From positions 283,877-347,876 of the forward strand of contig NZ_BMTV01000003.1 in the NCBI RefSeq assembly GCF_014649855.1: DNA of 64,000 bases, read 5' to 3'. The DNA is from Streptomyces roseolus (lineage in GTDB: Bacteria; Actinomycetota; Actinomycetes; Streptomycetales; Streptomycetaceae). Both the position numbers and the translations under genes were made by a program. Below, piece after piece: positions 1-8,871 of this stretch. Position 1 is the first letter of the stretch; every line of letters starts with the position of its first letter. The notes under the pieces are model-generated. The model did no database searches, was not told the DNA's origin, and worked only from the letters and a program-made list of their open reading frames with translations.

Positions 1-1800
1 GCCGGGAGCGGTGGGGTCGAGGCGCGCGAGGGCGTCCGCGGTGGCGGGCTCGTCGAGCAGCAGGCGCGTGACGTCCGGCGCCTCCGGCAGGGCGGCGGCG
101 AGTTCCCGTACGGTGATCACGGTGCGGGCACCGGCGTCGTCCAGCATGTAGGCGATGCGGTCCCGCGGATGGTCGGCGTCCAGCGGCAGGTAGGCGGCAC
201 CGGCCTTCATCACCGCCAGCAGGGCGACGACGAGCTCCGGCGAGCGCGGCAGGGCCACGGCGACGACGTCCTCGGCGCGGATCCCGCCGTCGGCCAGGTG
301 GCGGGCGAGCCGGTTCGCGGCGGCGTCGAGCTCCGCGTACGTCAGCTCGCGCTCCTCGCAGACGAGCGCGACCGCGTCGGGCGAGCGGTGCGCCTGTGCC
401 TCGAAGGCGGCGGGCCAGGAGAGTTCGGCGGTCTCGCGGGGAGCGACGCCGAACTCGTCGAGCAGGAGGGCGCGTTCGTCGTCGGAGGTGAGGTCGAGGC
501 GGCCGACGGGGCGGTCCGGGTCCTCGGTGAAGGCGTGCAGCAGGGCCAGGAAGCGGCGTGCGTGGGCCCGCAGGGTGTCCTCGTCGCAGACGGCCGCGTC
601 GGCGTCGAGGTGCACGGTGACGCCGTCCGCGCCGGGGGCCTCGCCGAAGCCGAAGGCCAGGTCGCTGACGGGGCCGAGCCATTCGGGACGGAGTTCGGCG
701 ACGCGGTCCCCGAAGCCCAGGTCGTCGGGACGGGGCAGGATGTTGACGGTGGGGCCGACGAGTTCGGTCACGCCGTCGACGAGCCCGAGCTCCTTGGCGA
801 GGTCCTCGGCGCGGTAGCGGCCGTGCGCGACCGTCTCGGCGACGGCGTCGCCGACGTGGGCCACGAGGGCGGACGCGGTGGTGGCGGGCCGGACGGCCAG
901 GCGCAGCGGGACGATGTTGGAGAGCATGCCGGGGACGGTGGCCGACACCTCGTCCTGCCGTGCCGCGACCGGCAGGCCGAGGACGAGGTCCTGCTCGCCG
1001 GTGACCCGGTGCAGGTACGCGGCCACGGCGGCGATCAGGACGCGCGAGGCGCGGGTGCCCGCGCGCTCGGCGGCCCGGCGCAGCCGTCCGGCCTCCTCGG
1101 CGGACAGCTCCACCGACCGCCTCAGCCGGCGGGTCGTGAGCGAGGGCGCCCGTTCGACCAGGCGGGCGGGTTCCGGCAGGCCGGCCAGGCGCTCCCGCCA
1201 CCAGGCGCGCTCGGCCTCGTACCGCGCGGAGTCCCGGTGGGCCAGGTCGGCGTCGACCAGGCGCCGCAGGGACCAGTCCGGGCCCGCGGGGGCCCGCTCC
1301 CCCAGGGTGTAGAGCTCACCGGCGCGCCGGGAGAGCAGCGCGACGCCCCTGCCGTCGACGAGGATGTGGTGGTACCGCTGGTACCACCACACGCGGTCGT
1401 CGGCGAGCCGGAGCAGGGCCTGGGCGAAGAGCGGCCCGCCGGCCGGGTCGGCGGGCCGGTCCCGGTCGGCGGTGATCCACCCGTCGGCGGCCCGCTCCGC
1501 GTCGGCGGCGCCGCGCAGGTCGACGACCGGGACGTCGAAGGCGACGGCGACGGGCGTCTGCCGGGGCGTGCCGTCCTTCCCCGGCGCGATGCGCACGTGG
1601 AGGCACTCGGCCTCCGCGACGGCCTGCCGGACCGCGGCCCCGAGGCGGTCGAGGTCGACGGCGCCGCGCAGGTCCAGGGCGAAGACGATGTTGTAGGCGG
1701 AGCTGTCCGGTTCGATCTGCTGGGCCAGCCAGATGCCGGTCTGCCCGCCCGTCAGGGGCATCCCGGGCGCGGGTGTCCGGTCCGACTCGACGTCAAACAT
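1..1800 (-). CDS. Siderophore NRPS, N-terminal 600 residues (cut by window edge)
   Basis: Non-ribosomal peptide synthetase, present only as its first ~600 residues because it runs off the left edge. The protein starts directly with a condensation domain (about residues 10-440) carrying the active motif HHILVDG near residues 144-150. An adenylation domain follows, with A1 motif LTYAEL near 486 and A2 motif [11 protein letters not shown] near 530, and is then truncated. Starting with a C domain suggests either an acylated starter or docking to an upstream synthetase; this is inferred. It lies 46 nt behind the binding-lipoprotein gene and reads as the last visible gene of the monooxygenase-lipoprotein-NRPS transcript. 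With the neighbouring formyltransferase and ornithine hydroxylase, a formyl-hydroxyornithine peptide siderophore is the likely product. Confidence 0.93.
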   Translation of the reverse strand, partial: MFDVESDRTPAPGMPLTGGQTGIWLAQQIEPDSSAYNIVFALDLRGAVDLDRLGAAVRQAVAEAECLHVRIAPGKDGTPRQTPVAVAFDVPVVDLRGAADAERAADGWITADRDRPADPAGGPLFAQALLRLADDRVWWYQRYHHILVDGRGVALLSRRAGELYTLGERAPAGPDWSLRRLVDADLAHRDSARYEAERAWWRERLAGLPEPARLVERAPSLTTRRLRRSVELSAEEAGRLRRAAERAGTRASRVLIAAVAAYLHRVTGEQDLVLGLPVAARQDEVSATVPGMLSNIVPLRLAVRPATTASALVAHVGDAVAETVAHGRYRAEDLAKELGLVDGVTELVGPTVNILPRPDDLGFGDRVAELRPEWLGPVSDLAFGFGEAPGADGVTVHLDADAAVCDEDTLRAHARRFLALLHAFTEDPDRPVGRLDLTSDDERALLLDEFGVAPRETAELSWPAAFEAQAHRSPDAVALVCEERELTYAELDAAANRLARHLADGGIRAEDVVAVALPRSPELVVALLAVMKAGAAYLPLDADHPRDRIAYMLDDAGARTVITVRELAAALPEAPDVTRLLLDEPATADALARLDPTAPG

Positions 1801-1846
1801 CGTACGTTGTGCCTTTCCCTGGCGGTGCGGCGGTGAGGGGCGGGGG

Positions 1847-2896
1847 CTACTTGGCGGCCGTCAGCAGCGGCTCGATCTCGTCGATGGCGTAGGGGATCGA
1901 CAGGACGGTGTTGAAGGAGAACGCGGCGCCGATGTCCGGGTCCTGGTAGGGCACGAACAGGTCGCGCTTCTCCTGGTGGACCTTGAGCTTCTTGTAGAGC
2001 GGTTCGGCCTTGACGCGGTCGTTGGCGTCGGTGCTGGAGGTGACCCAGACGAGCCGGTCGACGTCGAGGACGTCCAGCTTCTCGGCGCTGAGCTCGGCGA
2101 CGTTCCAGCCGGGCTTGGCGAGGGCGTCGATCTCGGGCTCGGCCTGGAAGCCGAGCTCCTTGAAGAAGATCGCCTTGGGGTCGGTCTTCGTGAAGGCCGA
2201 GTACTTGCCGGCCTCGAAGCTGTCGGCCACGACGAGGGTCTCGCTCGCCCGTTCGGGGTGCTTGGCGCGGGCGGCCGCGAAGCGGGCGTCGATGTCGGCG
2301 ATCAGCTTCTCGGTCTCGGCCGTCCTGCCGAGGGACGTGCCGATCTGGCGGGTCATCACCTGCCAGGAGGCGCCGTAGTCGGGCACGCCCTTGGGCTGGG
2401 CGACCACCTTGGTGAACTTCGAGAGCGTGTCGTACTGCTCCTGCTTCATGCCGGAGTACTGCGCGATGACGAGGTCCGGCTTGAGCGCCGCGATCTTCTC
2501 GATGTTGTACTCGTCGCGCTCACCGACGATCTCCGGCTTCGTGGACCCCCACTTGTCCTTCGTCCAGGGCCACTTGCCGTACGGGTCCTCCTTGAACCAG
2601 TCCACCGCGCCGACCGGCTTGACGCCGAGCGCGAGGACGGCGTCCTGGTCGGAGAGGCCCAGCGTGACGACCCGCTGGGGCGCCTTGTCGATGGTGGTGC
2701 TGCCGTACTTGTGCTCCACCGTCACCGGGAAGGCGGCGGACGCGGTGTCCGCGCCGCCCGTGGCCTCCGGCTTCGCCCCGGACTTCTCCGGACCGCCCCC
2801 GCAGGCGGACAGGGCGAGCGCGGCGGCGGCGGCGACGGCGACGTGGGGCAGGCGTCTGAGGAACCGCGTCGGAGCGGGGCGCGTACCAGTGGACAC
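1847..2896 (-). CDS. Ferric-siderophore-binding lipoprotein
   Basis: Substrate-binding component of a ferric-siderophore ABC importer (FepB/TroA-like fold), 349 aa, anchored outside the cell membrane. The N-terminus has arginines, a hydrophobic stretch and a lipobox LSAC at about residues 29-32, so signal peptidase II processing and a lipid-modified Cys are expected. Start is GTG, with AAAGGAA about 7 nt upstream. It lies between the ornithine monooxygenase (132 nt upstream) and the NRPS (46 nt downstream), so it is probably co-expressed with biosynthesis under iron control. No permease or ATPase is adjacent on this side; it may share those at 6802-10709, which have their own binding protein. 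Confidence 0.9.
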   Translation of the reverse strand: MSTGTRPAPTRFLRRLPHVAVAAAAALALSACGGGPEKSGAKPEATGGADTASAAFPVTVEHKYGSTTIDKAPQRVVTLGLSDQDAVLALGVKPVGAVDWFKEDPYGKWPWTKDKWGSTKPEIVGERDEYNIEKIAALKPDLVIAQYSGMKQEQYDTLSKFTKVVAQPKGVPDYGASWQVMTRQIGTSLGRTAETEKLIADIDARFAAARAKHPERASETLVVADSFEAGKYSAFTKTDPKAIFFKELGFQAEPEIDALAKPGWNVAELSAEKLDVLDVDRLVWVTSSTDANDRVKAEPLYKKLKVHQEKRDLFVPYQDPDIGAAFSFNTVLSIPYAIDEIEPLLTAAK

Positions 2897-3028
2897 AGTT
2901 GTTCCTTTCGGGGGATCTCACGGTGCGTGCCGCGCTCGCCGGGTGCGACGGCGCCGTCCGGCGGGCGCGGCGGGTGGGACTCGGCCGGGGCGGGGAGCCC
3001 CGGGACGGCGGGAATGGTCGGACACGCC

Positions 3029-4381
3029 CTAGCGGGCCGAGCCGATGCCGTCGGCGACGGGCCGGGGTTCGCCCGGCGCGGGCGCCGGTTTCCGGCCGAG
3101 GACGGAGTCGAGGATCTCGCCGACCCGGATCGCGGTGTTGGAGAGGAGGGACGACGTGATGCCGTGGGTGTGTTCGGTGCCGCCCTGGAGGTAGATGCCG
3201 CAGCGCAGTTCGGGATCGGTGGTGAGCCGGTAGTCGCGCTCGACGCGGACGCGACCCTCCTCGTCGCGGTGGCAGTGGTCGGCGACGGGGCCGAGCAGCC
3301 CGACGGGGTCGGCGGGGCTGTAGCCGGTCGCGTAGACGACGACGTCGGCGTCCAGGACCGTCTCCTCTCCCGTCACGAGGGAGGTGACGGTGGCGTGGAC
3401 CCGGTCGCCGGTGTCCTCGACGCCGGTGAGCCGGGAGACGTTGAGGAAGCGGAGGCGTTCGGTGCCGAGGACCTTCTCCTGGTACGCCTGCCGGTAGAGG
3501 TCGTCGATCAGGTCGATGTCGACGACCGAGTAGTTGGTGTTGCCGTGGTAGTCCATCAGCTTGCGCTTCACGTCGCCGGGGGCCGTGAAGTACTCGTCGA
3601 CGGCGCCCGGGTCGAAGATGCGGTTGGCGAAGCTGCTGTCGTCCGCGGGGCTGTAGCCGTAGCGGGAGAAGACGGCGCACACCTCGGCGTCGGGGAAGCG
3701 GCGGTGCAGGTAGGCGACGTTCTCGGCCGCGCTCTGGCCGGCGCCGACGACGACGAAGCGGGTGGGGTCCGTACCGTCCAGGGCCTCGACCTTGGTGAGC
3801 AGTTCGGAGTTGTGCCACACCCGGTCGGTCCGCTCGACGCCCTCGGGCATCAGCGGCCGGAGTCCCGTGCCGAGCACGAGGTTCCGGGCGCGGTGGACGA
3901 CCGTCTCGGTGCCGGTCCGGGCGGTGACGTCGAGGTACTCGACGACGCCGTCGCGGACGACGGGTTCGATGGCGACCACCTCGTGGCCGTAGGAGACCAT
4001 GTCGTCGACCTTGGCCGCCGCCCACTCGAAGTAGTCGTGGAACTCGACGCGCAGCGGGAAGAGGTTCTTGTGGTTGACGAAGTCGATCAGCCGGCCCTTG
4101 CTCCGCAGGTAGCACAGGAAGCTGTACTCGCTGGCCGGGTTCCGCAGCGTCACCAGGTCCTTGAGGAAGGACACCTGCATGGTCGCGTCGTCGATCAGCA
4201 TGCCGCGGTGCCAGCCGAAGCCCGGCTGCCGCTCGAAGAAGTGCGCGGTGACGGCCTCCTGCCTTCCGACGCTCGCGTTGTGCTCGCTGAGCGCCAGCGC
4301 CATGGCCACATTGGACGGCCCGAAGCCGATTCCTATGAGGTCGTGGACCAGAGGGGCGTCGCCAGGAAGGCCCTGAGACAT
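3029..4381 (-). CDS. L-ornithine N5-monooxygenase
   Basis: Flavin- and NADPH-dependent N-hydroxylating monooxygenase (450 aa, normal family length) that converts L-ornithine to N5-hydroxyornithine, the hydroxamate precursor. Visible motifs are the FAD-binding GIGFGPSN near residues 17-24, the NADPH-binding GAGQSA in the middle, and the family ATGYS motif in the C-terminal half. Start is ATG at 4381. It is transcribed divergently from the formyltransferase across a 251-bp region with two iron-box-like sites, so repression by an iron-loaded DmdR/IdeR regulator is likely. Equivalent to CchB of the coelichelin pathway; lysine as substrate is less likely next to this formyltransferase. Confidence 0.93.
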   Translation of the reverse strand: MSQGLPGDAPLVHDLIGIGFGPSNVAMALALSEHNASVGRQEAVTAHFFERQPGFGWHRGMLIDDATMQVSFLKDLVTLRNPASEYSFLCYLRSKGRLIDFVNHKNLFPLRVEFHDYFEWAAAKVDDMVSYGHEVVAIEPVVRDGVVEYLDVTARTGTETVVHRARNLVLGTGLRPLMPEGVERTDRVWHNSELLTKVEALDGTDPTRFVVVGAGQSAAENVAYLHRRFPDAEVCAVFSRYGYSPADDSSFANRIFDPGAVDEYFTAPGDVKRKLMDYHGNTNYSVVDIDLIDDLYRQAYQEKVLGTERLRFLNVSRLTGVEDTGDRVHATVTSLVTGEETVLDADVVVYATGYSPADPVGLLGPVADHCHRDEEGRVRVERDYRLTTDPELRCGIYLQGGTEHTHGITSSLLSNTAIRVGEILDSVLGRKPAPAPGEPRPVADGIGSAR

Positions 4382-4469
4382 GTCACTCCCATCGTGCGGA
4401 ACTGCCGCTTGTCAGGCGTGGGGAAGAGAACGCGACACCGGCCCGGTATCACTGCGAGCCAGCCAGAAC

Positions 4470-4488
4470 TTAGGTAAAGCTAACCTGA
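4470..4488. promoter_or_regulatory. Iron box (DmdR/IdeR operator)
   Basis: A 19-bp near-palindrome, TTAGGTAAAGCTAACCTGA, matching the known actinobacterial iron-box consensus TTAGGTTAGGCTCACCTAA at 15 of 19 positions. It lies 89 bp upstream of the ornithine monooxygenase start and 145 bp upstream of the formyltransferase start, so it could repress either divergent transcript when iron is plentiful. Confidence 0.8.
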
Positions 4489-4575
4489 CCTACAAGGGAC
4501 TGTCGACTGGACAAACCGGACAGTTGACGATGGTTCACTTCCCAACTGACTTGAAAACATTGGGGTATTGAAATG

Positions 4576-4594
4576 TTAGGTAAGCCTTGCTTTA
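4576..4594. promoter_or_regulatory. Second, weaker iron-box-like site
   Basis: TTAGGTAAGCCTTGCTTTA matches the iron-box consensus at about 12 of 19 positions; the left half-site TTAGGT is intact and the right half is poor. It ends 38 bp upstream of the formyltransferase ATG, a position suited to controlling that gene. The surrounding 4490-4600 stretch is notably AT-rich for this genome, as expected of a promoter. Confidence 0.5.
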
Positions 4595-4632
4595 CTTGCC
4601 GCCGTCATTCGCTCTTCCGAGGAGGAACCCTC

Positions 4633-5580
4633 ATGCGGGTCGTCATGTTCGGTTACCAGACCTGGGGTCACCGCACCCTGAAAGCGCTCCTGGAGTCCGA
4701 GCACGACGTCGTGATGGTCGTGACGCACCCCAAGAGCGAGCACGCCTACGAGAAGATCTGGAGCGACTCGGTCGCCGACCTGGCCGAGGAGCACGGCGTA
4801 CCCGTCGCCATCCGCAACCGGCCCGACGACGAGGAGCTGTTCGACCTCCTCAAGGCCGCCGATCCGGACATCATCGTGGCCAACAACTGGCGTACGTGGA
4901 TCCCGCCGCGCGTCTACTCGCTGCCCCGTCACGGCACGCTGAACGTCCACGACTCCCTCCTGCCGAAGTACGCCGGCTTCTCCCCCCTGATCTGGGCCCT
5001 CATCAACGGCGAGCGGGAGGTGGGCGTCACGGCCCACCTGATGGACGAGGTGCTCGACGCCGGCGACATCGTGGACCAGCGCGCGGTCACGGTGGAACCC
5101 ACCGACACGGCCACCGACCTCTTCCACAAGACCGTCGACCTCATCGCCCCCGTCACGATCGGCGCGCTCGCCCGGATCGCCGCCGGCGAGACCGAGTTCA
5201 CCAAGCAGGACCGCTCCCGAGCCAGCTTCTTCCACAAGCGCGCCGAGGAGGACATCCGCATCGACTGGGGCTGGCCGGCCGAGGACCTGGAGCGCCTGGT
5301 CCGCGCCCAGTCCGCGCCTTACCCCAGCGCCTTCACCTTCCACAAGGGCAAGCGCCTGGAGATCCTCTCCGCCGTCGTGTCGGAGGGCCGCTACGGCGGC
5401 ACCCCGGGCCGCGTCTTCTACCGCGAGGGCGCCGGCGTCGTGATCGTCGCCGGCGCCGACGCCCGCACGGGCCGCAACCACGGCCTCGCCGTCACCCGCG
5501 TGCGGACCGAGGACGGCCGCGAACTCCCCGCCACCGAGTACTTCACCTCCATGGGCGGCTACCTCACCGCCCGGCCGTGA
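4633..5580 (+). CDS. N5-hydroxyornithine formyltransferase (Fmt-like)
   Basis: Formyl-tetrahydrofolate-dependent transferase of the methionyl-tRNA formyltransferase fold (315 aa). In siderophore loci such enzymes formylate N5-hydroxyornithine (CchA type). The N-terminal catalytic domain has the expected triad Asn104-x-His106 in NVHDSLLP and Asp142 in VLDAGD, with the same 36-residue spacing as in E. coli Fmt. Residues ~206-315 form the C-terminal OB-like domain. Start is ATG at 4633 behind GGAGGAA. Its proximity to the ornithine hydroxylase and siderophore NRPS argues against a housekeeping tRNA role. A diverged copy of its C-terminal domain is fused to the next gene. Confidence 0.92.
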   Translation: MRVVMFGYQTWGHRTLKALLESEHDVVMVVTHPKSEHAYEKIWSDSVADLAEEHGVPVAIRNRPDDEELFDLLKAADPDIIVANNWRTWIPPRVYSLPRHGTLNVHDSLLPKYAGFSPLIWALINGEREVGVTAHLMDEVLDAGDIVDQRAVTVEPTDTATDLFHKTVDLIAPVTIGALARIAAGETEFTKQDRSRASFFHKRAEEDIRIDWGWPAEDLERLVRAQSAPYPSAFTFHKGKRLEILSAVVSEGRYGGTPGRVFYREGAGVVIVAGADARTGRNHGLAVTRVRTEDGRELPATEYFTSMGGYLTARP

Positions 5581-5610
5581 GCACGGGGCCCGGGCCCCGC
5601 GGACCCCGGC

Positions 5611-5636
5611 GCCCCCCGGACGGTCCCGGGGGGGGC
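5611..5636 (+). terminator. GC-rich hairpin after the formyltransferase gene
   Basis: CCCCCCGGAC pairs with GTCCCGGGGGG (one bulged base) around a very short loop, 31 bp after the formyltransferase stop. No T-run follows. It may attenuate readthrough into the MarR-fusion gene rather than stop transcription fully. Confidence 0.4.
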
Positions 5637-5699
5637 CGGCACGCGCACGACACGACGGGGCCGGACACACCTCACCACCGGGGTGAGCAGGGGGAACTC

Positions 5700-6773
5700 A
5701 TGGAACGACCGGTCGTCTCCGGCACCGCGTGCGACGCGTCCGGAGCGAAGTTCACCGTCGTCGGCATCTCGAACACGCCGACGACCGACTGGGCCCGGGT
5801 CTTCAGGGCACTGGCGGGCACCGACCTCACGCTCGCGGGGGACGCGGCGGCCCTGACGGCGGACCACGGCGCGCCCGGGACCGTCCCCGGGGCCGCGGCG
5901 CGGCGCGCCGGGGGCCCCGCGGCCGCCCCCTCGGGCCCGCCCCGTCCGAGCATGACGCCGCCGAGCGTGCTCGACCTCAACGCGTACCTCATGTACGCGA
6001 TCGGCAAGGCCGCGCGCCGCCGGCTCACCGAGCGGCTGGCCGCCCACAACCTGCGGCTGTGGCACCTCACCGTCATGGCGATGGTGGCCGACCTGGGCCC
6101 GCAGATGAAGACGCTCCTCGCCGCCCGGCTCGACATGAACTCCAGCGACCTGGTGAAGATCGTCAACGATCTGGTGGGGACGGGACACGTCGACTGCGCC
6201 CGGGACCCGGACAACCGGCGCCGGATCCTCGTCCGGCTGACCCCCGAAGGGCGGGCCTACCTGGACCTGCTGAGCGCGGACATCGCCTCGACGGACGACG
6301 AGGTCCTGGCCCCGCTGGACGCGAACGAACGCGAGGTGCTCGCCTCCCTGCTCCGCCGGGTCCACCACCACCTCGTACCGGGCCCGGCCGGCACGGTCCA
6401 CGAAGCGGCGCGGTTCACCGAGGTCCTGCCCGGCGGCTCCGACGAGGACGGGCGGATCGACTGGACGCGCCCCGCCGAGGAGATCGCCGGCTTCGTCGGG
6501 GCCCGGCGCCCGCCGGCCCCGAGCGCCTTCACCCACCACGCCGGCCGGCGGGTCGACGTCCTCACGGCGACGGTCTCCCGGGGCCTGTACTCCGGAGAGC
6601 CGGGCCACATCCACCACCACGAGGACGAAGGCGTGGTCGTCGTCACCGGGGCGGACCACCTCGGCGGCGGAAGGCCCGGCCTCGTCCTGCACCGCGTGCG
6701 CAACGAGCACGGCTCGGAGTTCCGGGCCGAGGAGTACTTCACCGCGGGCAGGACGGGGAACGGCGCCTCATAG
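5700..6773 (+). CDS. MarR-family regulator fused to a formyltransferase C-terminal-like domain
   Basis: Protein of 357 aa with three parts. Residues 1-~85 are unrecognised and end in an Ala/Pro/Gly-rich linker. Residues ~88-235 are a MarR-type dimerisation and winged-helix domain, with a recognition region near 135-160 and a wing containing DPDNRRR. Residues ~248-357 align with the C-terminal domain of the upstream formyltransferase: shared blocks include RIDW, PSAFT, VSRGLYSGEPG against VSEGRYGGTPG, VVVVTGAD against VVIVAGAD, and EEYFT against TEYFT. The catalytic N-H-D domain is absent, so transferase activity is not expected. A sensor role for a folate or siderophore intermediate is inference. 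Start ATG at 5700 follows GGGG; the 119-bp gap to the formyltransferase holds a hairpin. Confidence 0.85.
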   Translation: MERPVVSGTACDASGAKFTVVGISNTPTTDWARVFRALAGTDLTLAGDAAALTADHGAPGTVPGAAARRAGGPAAAPSGPPRPSMTPPSVLDLNAYLMYAIGKAARRRLTERLAAHNLRLWHLTVMAMVADLGPQMKTLLAARLDMNSSDLVKIVNDLVGTGHVDCARDPDNRRRILVRLTPEGRAYLDLLSADIASTDDEVLAPLDANEREVLASLLRRVHHHLVPGPAGTVHEAARFTEVLPGGSDEDGRIDWTRPAEEIAGFVGARRPPAPSAFTHHAGRRVDVLTATVSRGLYSGEPGHIHHHEDEGVVVVTGADHLGGGRPGLVLHRVRNEHGSEFRAEEYFTAGRTGNGAS

Positions 6774-6801
6774 GACCCTTCCGGACGACCGTACGGGCCG
6801 G

Positions 6802-8865
6802 CTACCGGCGGCTGCGCACCAGCAGGTACAGGAAGTACGGCGTGCCGATCACCGCGGTCATGATCCCGGCGCCCAGCTGGGCCGGGGCGATGACGGTCCG
6901 GCCCACCAGGTCGGCCGCGCACACGAGGACCGCGCCGAGGAGGACGGCGACCGGGACGGCGCGCGCGTGCCGCCGGCCCACGAGGGCGCGGGCGGCGTGC
7001 GGGGCGACGAGCCCGACGAAGCCGATGGTGCCGGCGGCGGCCACGGCCGCGGCGCTGAGCAGCACCGCGAGGACGAGGAAGCCGAGGCGGCCCCGGCCGA
7101 GGGCGAGGCCGAGCAGCCGCGGGGTGTCCTCGTCGAGGGAGACGAGGTCGAGCTCGGTGCGGCGCGCCACCGCGACGGCCAGGCCGACGGCGAGGGCCAC
7201 CGCGAGCGGCACCACGTCGGGCAGGGACCGGCCGTAGGTGGAGCCGGACAGCCAGGTGAGGGCCTTGGTGGCGTTGAACGGGTCGGTCAGGATGATGAGC
7301 AGGCTGACGAGGGCGGCGGCCCCGGAGTGGATCGCGAAGCCGACGAGGACGAGCCGGGTCTGCTGGAACCCGCCCCGCGCGGCCAGGCCGAAGAGGAGGG
7401 CGGAGGCCGCGGCGGCACCTGCGAACGCGGCACCCGCCACCCCCCACCCGCCGGCCATGGGCACGGTCGTGACGAGGAGGACGGCGCCGAGCGCGGCGCC
7501 TCCGGAGACGCCCATGATGCCGGGTTCGGCGAGCGGGTTGCGGGTGACGGCCTGGACGAGCGTGCCGGCCAGGGCGAGGGCCGCGCCGGCGAGGAGCGCC
7601 GCGAGGACCCGGGGCACCCGGGTGTCGAGGACGAAGCCGACGGTCCGCCCGGCCCGGCCCGTGACCCAGTTGGCCACGTCGCCCAGGAGCAGCTTGGCGT
7701 CGCCGAGCAGGACGGCGGCGAGGACGACGCCGACGAGGACGGCCACGAGGGCGGCCGTGACCGAGACGAAGACGGCGCGGCTCCGGATGCGCAGCCGGTC
7801 GGCGGGGATCCCGCCCGTGTCCCTCAGCCGTGCGGCCATCACGATCACGAAGGCGGCTCCGACGAGGCTGGTGACGACGCCCGTCGGCACGGCGACCGCC
7901 GTGTCCGCGGGGACGAGCGCGCGCAGCAGCACGTCCGCGCCGAGCACGAGGCCGGCGCCGACGAGGCCCGCGAGCGGGATGCCGGCTCGGGTGCGGGCGA
8001 AGCCCTTGAAGCGGCGGGCGAGGGGGCGGACGAGGGCCGGGGCGCACAGGCCGACGAAGCCGACCGGTCCGGCGAGGGTGACGGCGGCGGTGGCGAGGAG
8101 GGCCGCGAGCACGACGGCGGTCATGCGGGTGGCGCGGACGGGGACGCCGAGGCCGCGGGCGGCGTCGTCGCCGAGGGCGAGGGCGTCCATCCGGCGGGCG
8201 AGCAGCAGCAGTCCGGCGAGGCCGACGACGCCGATGGGCGCCATCCGGAGGAGGCCGTCGAAGCCGTTCTGGGAGATGCTGCCCTGGTTCCAGTGGTAGA
8301 CGCCCTCGGCCTCCTGCGGGAAGAGCAGGAGCAGTCCCTCGGTCATGGCGCTCAGCCCGAGGGTGAGGGCGCTGCCGGCGAGGACGAGCCGGACGGTGCC
8401 GGTGCCCAGGCCGGAGAGGCCGAGCACGACCGCGGCCGCCGCGAGGCCGCCGGCGAAGGCGATGCCGGAGGAGGCGAGCAGCGGGAGGGAGACGCCCGTG
8501 ACGGCGGTGAGGCCGAGGGCGAAGTAGGAGCCGGCGTTGACGGCGAGGGTGTCGGGGGCGGCGAGCACGTTGCGGCTGACCGCCTGGAGGGCGGCGCCCG
8601 CCATGCCGAGGACGGCGCCGACGAGCAGCCCGGCGGCCATCCGCGGCAGACGGGAGGCGATGACGACGGACGCGTCGGCCGGATCGGCCGCGCCGGTGAG
8701 CGCCTTCCAGACCTCGGCGGCGCCGACGGAGGCGGTGCCCTGGGTGACGTCGACGAGGGCGAGCCCCGTGACGAGGAGGAGCAGTGCGGCCGTCACCGCG
8801 GCGGCGCCCGTCCGGGACGGGGCCGCCGGCGGGCGGGTGGCGGGGGTGGTTGCGGTGACGGCCAT
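6802..8865 (-). CDS. Fused double FecCD-type siderophore permease
   Basis: Membrane permease of a ferric-siderophore ABC importer, 687 aa, about twice the length of a single FecCD protein. Two FecCD domains lie in tandem (about residues 20-345 and 360-685), each with a series of hydrophobic helices and the conserved stretch GFVGLCAPALVR / GFVGLVAPHAAR that contacts the ATPase. The arrangement is FhuB-like, so one polypeptide can form the whole pore. It begins 6 nt after the binding-protein stop codon, showing translational coupling. It is the last gene of the ATPase-lipoprotein-permease operon and converges on the MarR-fusion gene. Confidence 0.93.
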   Translation of the reverse strand: MAVTATTPATRPPAAPSRTGAAAVTAALLLLVTGLALVDVTQGTASVGAAEVWKALTGAADPADASVVIASRLPRMAAGLLVGAVLGMAGAALQAVSRNVLAAPDTLAVNAGSYFALGLTAVTGVSLPLLASSGIAFAGGLAAAAVVLGLSGLGTGTVRLVLAGSALTLGLSAMTEGLLLLFPQEAEGVYHWNQGSISQNGFDGLLRMAPIGVVGLAGLLLLARRMDALALGDDAARGLGVPVRATRMTAVVLAALLATAAVTLAGPVGFVGLCAPALVRPLARRFKGFARTRAGIPLAGLVGAGLVLGADVLLRALVPADTAVAVPTGVVTSLVGAAFVIVMAARLRDTGGIPADRLRIRSRAVFVSVTAALVAVLVGVVLAAVLLGDAKLLLGDVANWVTGRAGRTVGFVLDTRVPRVLAALLAGAALALAGTLVQAVTRNPLAEPGIMGVSGGAALGAVLLVTTVPMAGGWGVAGAAFAGAAAASALLFGLAARGGFQQTRLVLVGFAIHSGAAALVSLLIILTDPFNATKALTWLSGSTYGRSLPDVVPLAVALAVGLAVAVARRTELDLVSLDEDTPRLLGLALGRGRLGFLVLAVLLSAAAVAAAGTIGFVGLVAPHAARALVGRRHARAVPVAVLLGAVLVCAADLVGRTVIAPAQLGAGIMTAVIGTPYFLYLLVRSRR

Positions 8866-8871
8866 GGCCTC

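Noticed and set aside
169..1836. Long plus-strand frame across the NRPS region
   Set aside because: It is antisense to well-conserved C and A domains; composition is Gly/Val/Arg-rich shadow without domains.
4576..5670. Minus-strand 364-codon frame opposite the formyltransferase
   Set aside because: Exact antisense of an intact catalytic domain; no ribosome site or recognisable motif.
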